Below, in pieces: positions 61,129 to 64,000 of a stretch of DNA of 64,000 nucleotides. The notes beneath the pieces were generated by a model that saw only the letters and a program-made list of their open reading frames with translations, was not told the DNA's origin and searched no databases. Numbering within the stretch: the first letter of the stretch is position 1; every line of letters starts with the position of its first letter. Both the position numbers and the translations under genes were made by a program. The stretch comes from Mercurialis annua (Eukaryota > Streptophyta > Magnoliopsida > Malpighiales > Euphorbiaceae). The stretch is taken from NCBI RefSeq assembly GCF_937616625.2, contig NC_065570.1, forward strand, positions 13,030,001-13,094,000. The letters are read 5' to 3'.

Positions 61129-61960
61129 GATCCGTACGAAACTAATATCCTAGCATGCGACACATCTCTTGAATAATCATAAATCATTTAACCCAATCGT
61201 AAATATCAATTGCGAGTCCAACTCGCTGGTGGCCCAGCCACTAGATACGGGGACTTCCAGGCTACACCGTAGCCGAGTTCACTCTCGTATCGAAATCATA
61301 TACCCAATCATAAATTTCATATTCATCAACAGCTCCCAGCTGTGTCAAGTCATTTCTCAATGCAAACACACTAGACTGACTCGATACTGGTGATCACACA
61401 GCCTATTGACACCCAATAGGTAGCTAGTTTCTTCGGATCGCATACTAGTTCTCGTATATAGAAATTAAGAAAGCATATAATGTTTCAATCAATTATATAA
61501 CATGCGATGCGTATAAACAGTATATGTATATCTATACAAAATAACTTTATATATATATAATACACGAAAGTAAGATGCAACTCACTGTGACCGCTATCCA
61601 AATATGCAATATTATAATTCCGCAAGCGTAAGCTCCATGCGTTGTCCAATCACGTGCCCACTCCAGCTAAATGGCTTGGTAGCTTGTCGGTACGTCAGCT
61701 ACTTAATCGAGTTACCTATACGTTTAATCCATAAACGTGGGCTTAGTATTCAAACTCCTAAGTTAACACAATCGTATTTCAAATACGACTCTTAACTTTG
61801 ATAATCTCTTAATCACATTTTTCTTTTAAACATCCTAGTTTACGTTTTGATACTCAATCGAATCACGATTGATTACGCGATTTGAAATCGTCTGAAATCA
61901 AGTTTCTGGGTCGCGTCAGGGTTCTGGAAGCCAAAACTAACAATACCCGCTAACGAAGGA

Positions 61961-62183
61961 CTGAACGTTCGTGCAGCAGAGTACTGCACGTTCGTGCAGT
62001 ACGCTGCACGTTCGTGTGCTCCACGTTCGTGGAGTGTACTACACGAACGTGTCCTGCACGTTTGTTCAGCATGCTACACGAACGTGTACTGCACGTTCGT
62101 GCAGCATGCTACACGAACGTGTACTGCACGTTTGTGCAGCAAACGGATGCCGATGTGCAGCCCCGGGGTTCATTCCCCGGGCC
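61961..62183 (-). repeat. CTGCACGTTCGTGCAG array plus GC-rich hairpin
   Basis: About ten palindromes between 61961 and 62140 (CTGCACGTTCGTGCAG, CTCCACGTTCGTGGAG, CTACACGAACGTGTAC and variants), then CCCCGGGG-TTCAT-TCCCCGGG at about 62161-62181. Read in LTR orientation (minus) the hairpin precedes the array, as in the two plus-strand copies. Small ORFs here are repeat translations. Confidence 0.9.
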
Positions 62184-63139
62184 ATTTCCGACGTGCTTAA
62201 ACGTCCAAAGTCGATTCTAACATAATTTCCATTAATAACCACTTCAAATTTCATCAAAAACGCCAATAGAAACGCGATTACGATTCGTTTAATTCGTTAA
62301 AACAAAATAACCCTTATTTATCAATTCTCATAATAAAAATGTCAAGCTTACCTCGATTTGAAGCTTAGCGATGATAGAGAATCGAATTCTGAACGAATCG
62401 ATATAAAGAACTCGCGATTTGAGCGAGAAACGGCGAAACGGCGGCGGAACGTATCGATCGCCATTTTCCTTCTGCTCCTTCCCCTTTCATCTGGAATCAT
62501 CTGATTCCTTACCAATTCATATATACATAATTGGCTAATTGTCCATTTTGATCCTTCATTTCTTTAACTTAAACCATTTCTCTTTTAAACTTTCTAATTT
62601 AACTAAATGGTTTAATTATCCTTTTAATTCGATTACTTACGTATTATTTATATCCAATAAATAATACTAACCCAATATTTTATTTTTCCGTCATTAGTCT
62701 TCAAATTGCTATTCTCTAAGCTTAATTGGCTAATTTACACTTCAGCCCTTAAACTTCTCAAAAGTTGCAATTTAGCCCAAAACGCATCCGCGTCTAAATT
62801 TTAAAAATTCTCCGATTGACCCGAAACTTTTACCACATATACTATAAAACATTTCGCGGACCTTGGCGAAGTAAATTTCACTTCGGAATTTATATGGCTA
62901 AATTACCACTTTAGTCCCTATACTTTATTTTGGAACTTTCTTGACATTTTTCCTTTTAATTCCAATTCTAACTTTAGACTTGAACTACATTATTAAATTC
63001 CTCGCATATAATTCTTTCCAAAACCGACCTACTAAAACTTATTCATCGGAAAACTTTCCGATTTTTGCCACTCTGGCAAATCTAGACTGGACACGTGGTC
63101 CAATTAGATAATTTAATATTTTGGGGTATTACATCATAT

Positions 63140-63640
63140 TATCAGCACATTATTATATCAAATAAAACAGTCATAATAAACATTATCAGAAATTTATATA
63201 ACATGATTATACCTTAGTACAAGAATCTTTTAATCCCACTTCAATTCCTCTACCAACTAAATCAAAGCCGGATTGATCACCAACTTCATCAAAATAACCA
63301 TCTTGTTCCACAAACAATTCAAATCCAGGCTGTTTTCCATAAACCTTATTCACACCTCTACTATACGTAGGAATAGACACAACATCACCAGAAACAGGTG
63401 TGACTCCATCATTAACCTCAGAATCAATCTGTATACAGAAATAATTTATCAAAAATATTGAACAAATAACAGTATCACCTAAAATATAATAATATTATCA
63501 TCATATTATCAACACATTATATTATCATACATTTATCATCTAAAATACTCTTGTATTATAATATATTATCATATATTATCATATTATCATCATATTATCA
63601 TCACATTATATGTTCATACAAAAAATTACCTTCGCACTCT
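63140..63640. repeat. TTATCA/ATTATCAT-rich sequence between Ulp1-like exons
   Basis: Continuation of the MULE repeat field on the far side of the solo LTR, densest at 63490-63615; interrupted by the exon near 63207-63440. Confidence 0.6.
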
Positions 63641-64000
63641 CTAATTCAGAAACGTGTTCTTCATTCAATTTATCATCAGCAGCAGGTTTGATCTGATCAT
63701 TACCCTCAGCATCAATCTATAAAACAGACAATTTATTGCAACGTCAAACAAACAACAGCATCGTAATAATAACAATAACACTAAAACGAATTTTAAAAAC
63801 ACAAGATTAAAATAAAAAAATTTACAATTCTGCTCTCTAGTACAGCAACGTGCTCAACGTTGGATTGATCATCAGCAACAGGTTGAATATGATAATTAAC
63901 CTCAGCATCAATCTGTAAACAGACACATAATAGTAAAAAGATCAAGCTAACAAACATTATCATCATAATATCATGAAAAAACAATACACTTATCATATAT

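Larger units (their letters stand above)
58113..63133 (-). mobile_element. Outer solo LTR, interrupted
   Basis: Minus-strand LTR starting TGTAATACCCC (63133) and ending GGGTCGTGACA (58113), flanked by TCATA at 58108-58112 and 63134-63138. Its own length is about 2.65 kb once the inner copy (58766-61128 plus one GATCC) is removed. No internal coding region and no primer site, so a solo LTR formed by LTR recombination. It sits in a non-coding part of the Ulp1-like gene. Confidence 0.88.
55999..64000 (-). pseudogene. Ulp1-like (C48 peptidase) gene of the MULE, decayed and interrupted
   Basis: Convergent with the transposase. From the right edge (minus 5' side) come short exons with a repeated QIDAEVN-type start (63915, 63720, 63435), then 58085-57789 (DASEVDTSKPIMLDQ...), 57705-57620, 57530-57240 (KRKAVHVDVPAEYAVIERI), and the Ulp1 core at 56700-56241 (AWGDLKFILFSVHLKIDGEF, YNFSRNLLYDEPVREAMTS, TDPFAVAFMDDLPVQEN). 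The last exon is 56151-55999 (DYGVYVTTFAEYL). In the family the segment is D-C-G with catalytic Cys; here it is D-Y-G. Frameshift near 56470. The family removes SUMO-like tags. MULEs carrying Ulp1-like genes (KI/Kaonashi type) are known; assignment to that type is inference. Confidence 0.65.

Noticed and set aside
61971..62266. Four small ORFs
   Set aside because: Translations of the CTGCACGTTCGTGCAG array in different frames.

Overview
This window is a transposon-dominated stretch of a flowering-plant (probably eudicot) nuclear genome. The evidence is the spliced plant HMA/CaaX (HIPP-type) gene, the Athila-like, Tat-like and Copia retroelements, plant MULE/Ulp1 genes, plant-mobile-domain (PMD) sequence, Stowaway and other TIR elements, and the very AT-rich intergenic DNA. 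The species cannot be fixed from sequence alone. Only one ordinary host gene looks intact: the minus-strand two-HMA isoprenylated protein gene at 27478-31916 (five exons, 252 aa). Almost everything else is nested mobile DNA.

Layout. 1-6484 is the 3' half of an Athila-like Ty3 element (integrase with one in-frame stop, a second long ORF, polypurine tract, about 1.44 kb 3' LTR). It is inserted into an LTR of another Ty3-type family (6485-8318). 8.3-11.4 kb holds a minisatellite, GC-rich hairpins and a broken PMD gene. 11.4-17.7 kb is mostly AT-rich with no gene seen. 17.8-22.1 kb is a decayed minus-strand Copia, split by a long-TIR element and by a solo LTR carrying a (TA)n run of about 175 bp. 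23.3-27.3 kb has a clean MITE, unrecognised minus-strand exons and a CACTA-like terminus. 27.5-31.9 kb is the HIPP gene, with two fold-back elements in its large third intron. 32.5-34.6 kb is a Tat-like Ty3 remnant lacking its RT, plus a Stowaway MITE.

35.94-41.12 kb is a complete, young Copia element (1489-aa ORF, two 286-bp LTRs with three differences, target duplication ATGCT, non-canonical TA...TA termini) lodged inside an older Copia RNase H. 41.7-45.3 kb looks like a Pack-MULE-type unit carrying exon 1 of a PP2A catalytic-subunit gene. 46-49 kb has a MITE, a tRNA-SINE-like unit, a LINE 3' end and an LTR scrap. From about 50.6 kb to the right edge is a MULE with a decayed transposase on + and a convergent, decayed Ulp1-like (C48 peptidase) gene on -, surrounded by dense TGATAA/TTATCA repeats. 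A solo LTR (58113-63133, TSD TCATA) sits in that second gene and itself contains a second, oppositely oriented solo LTR of the same family (58766-61128, TSD GATCC).

The most unusual signal is structural. Different retroelements carry compact clusters of short hairpin-forming palindromes: 7-bp arms ending in CG around a 2-3 nt centre. In three copies of one LTR family the cluster sits at the same position, behind a GC-rich hairpin, but the palindromic word differs in each copy. The Athila-like element carries a palindrome-palindrome-hairpin-palindrome-palindrome module twice, once internally and once in its LTR. Conservation of fold without conservation of sequence is the part I would follow up first.
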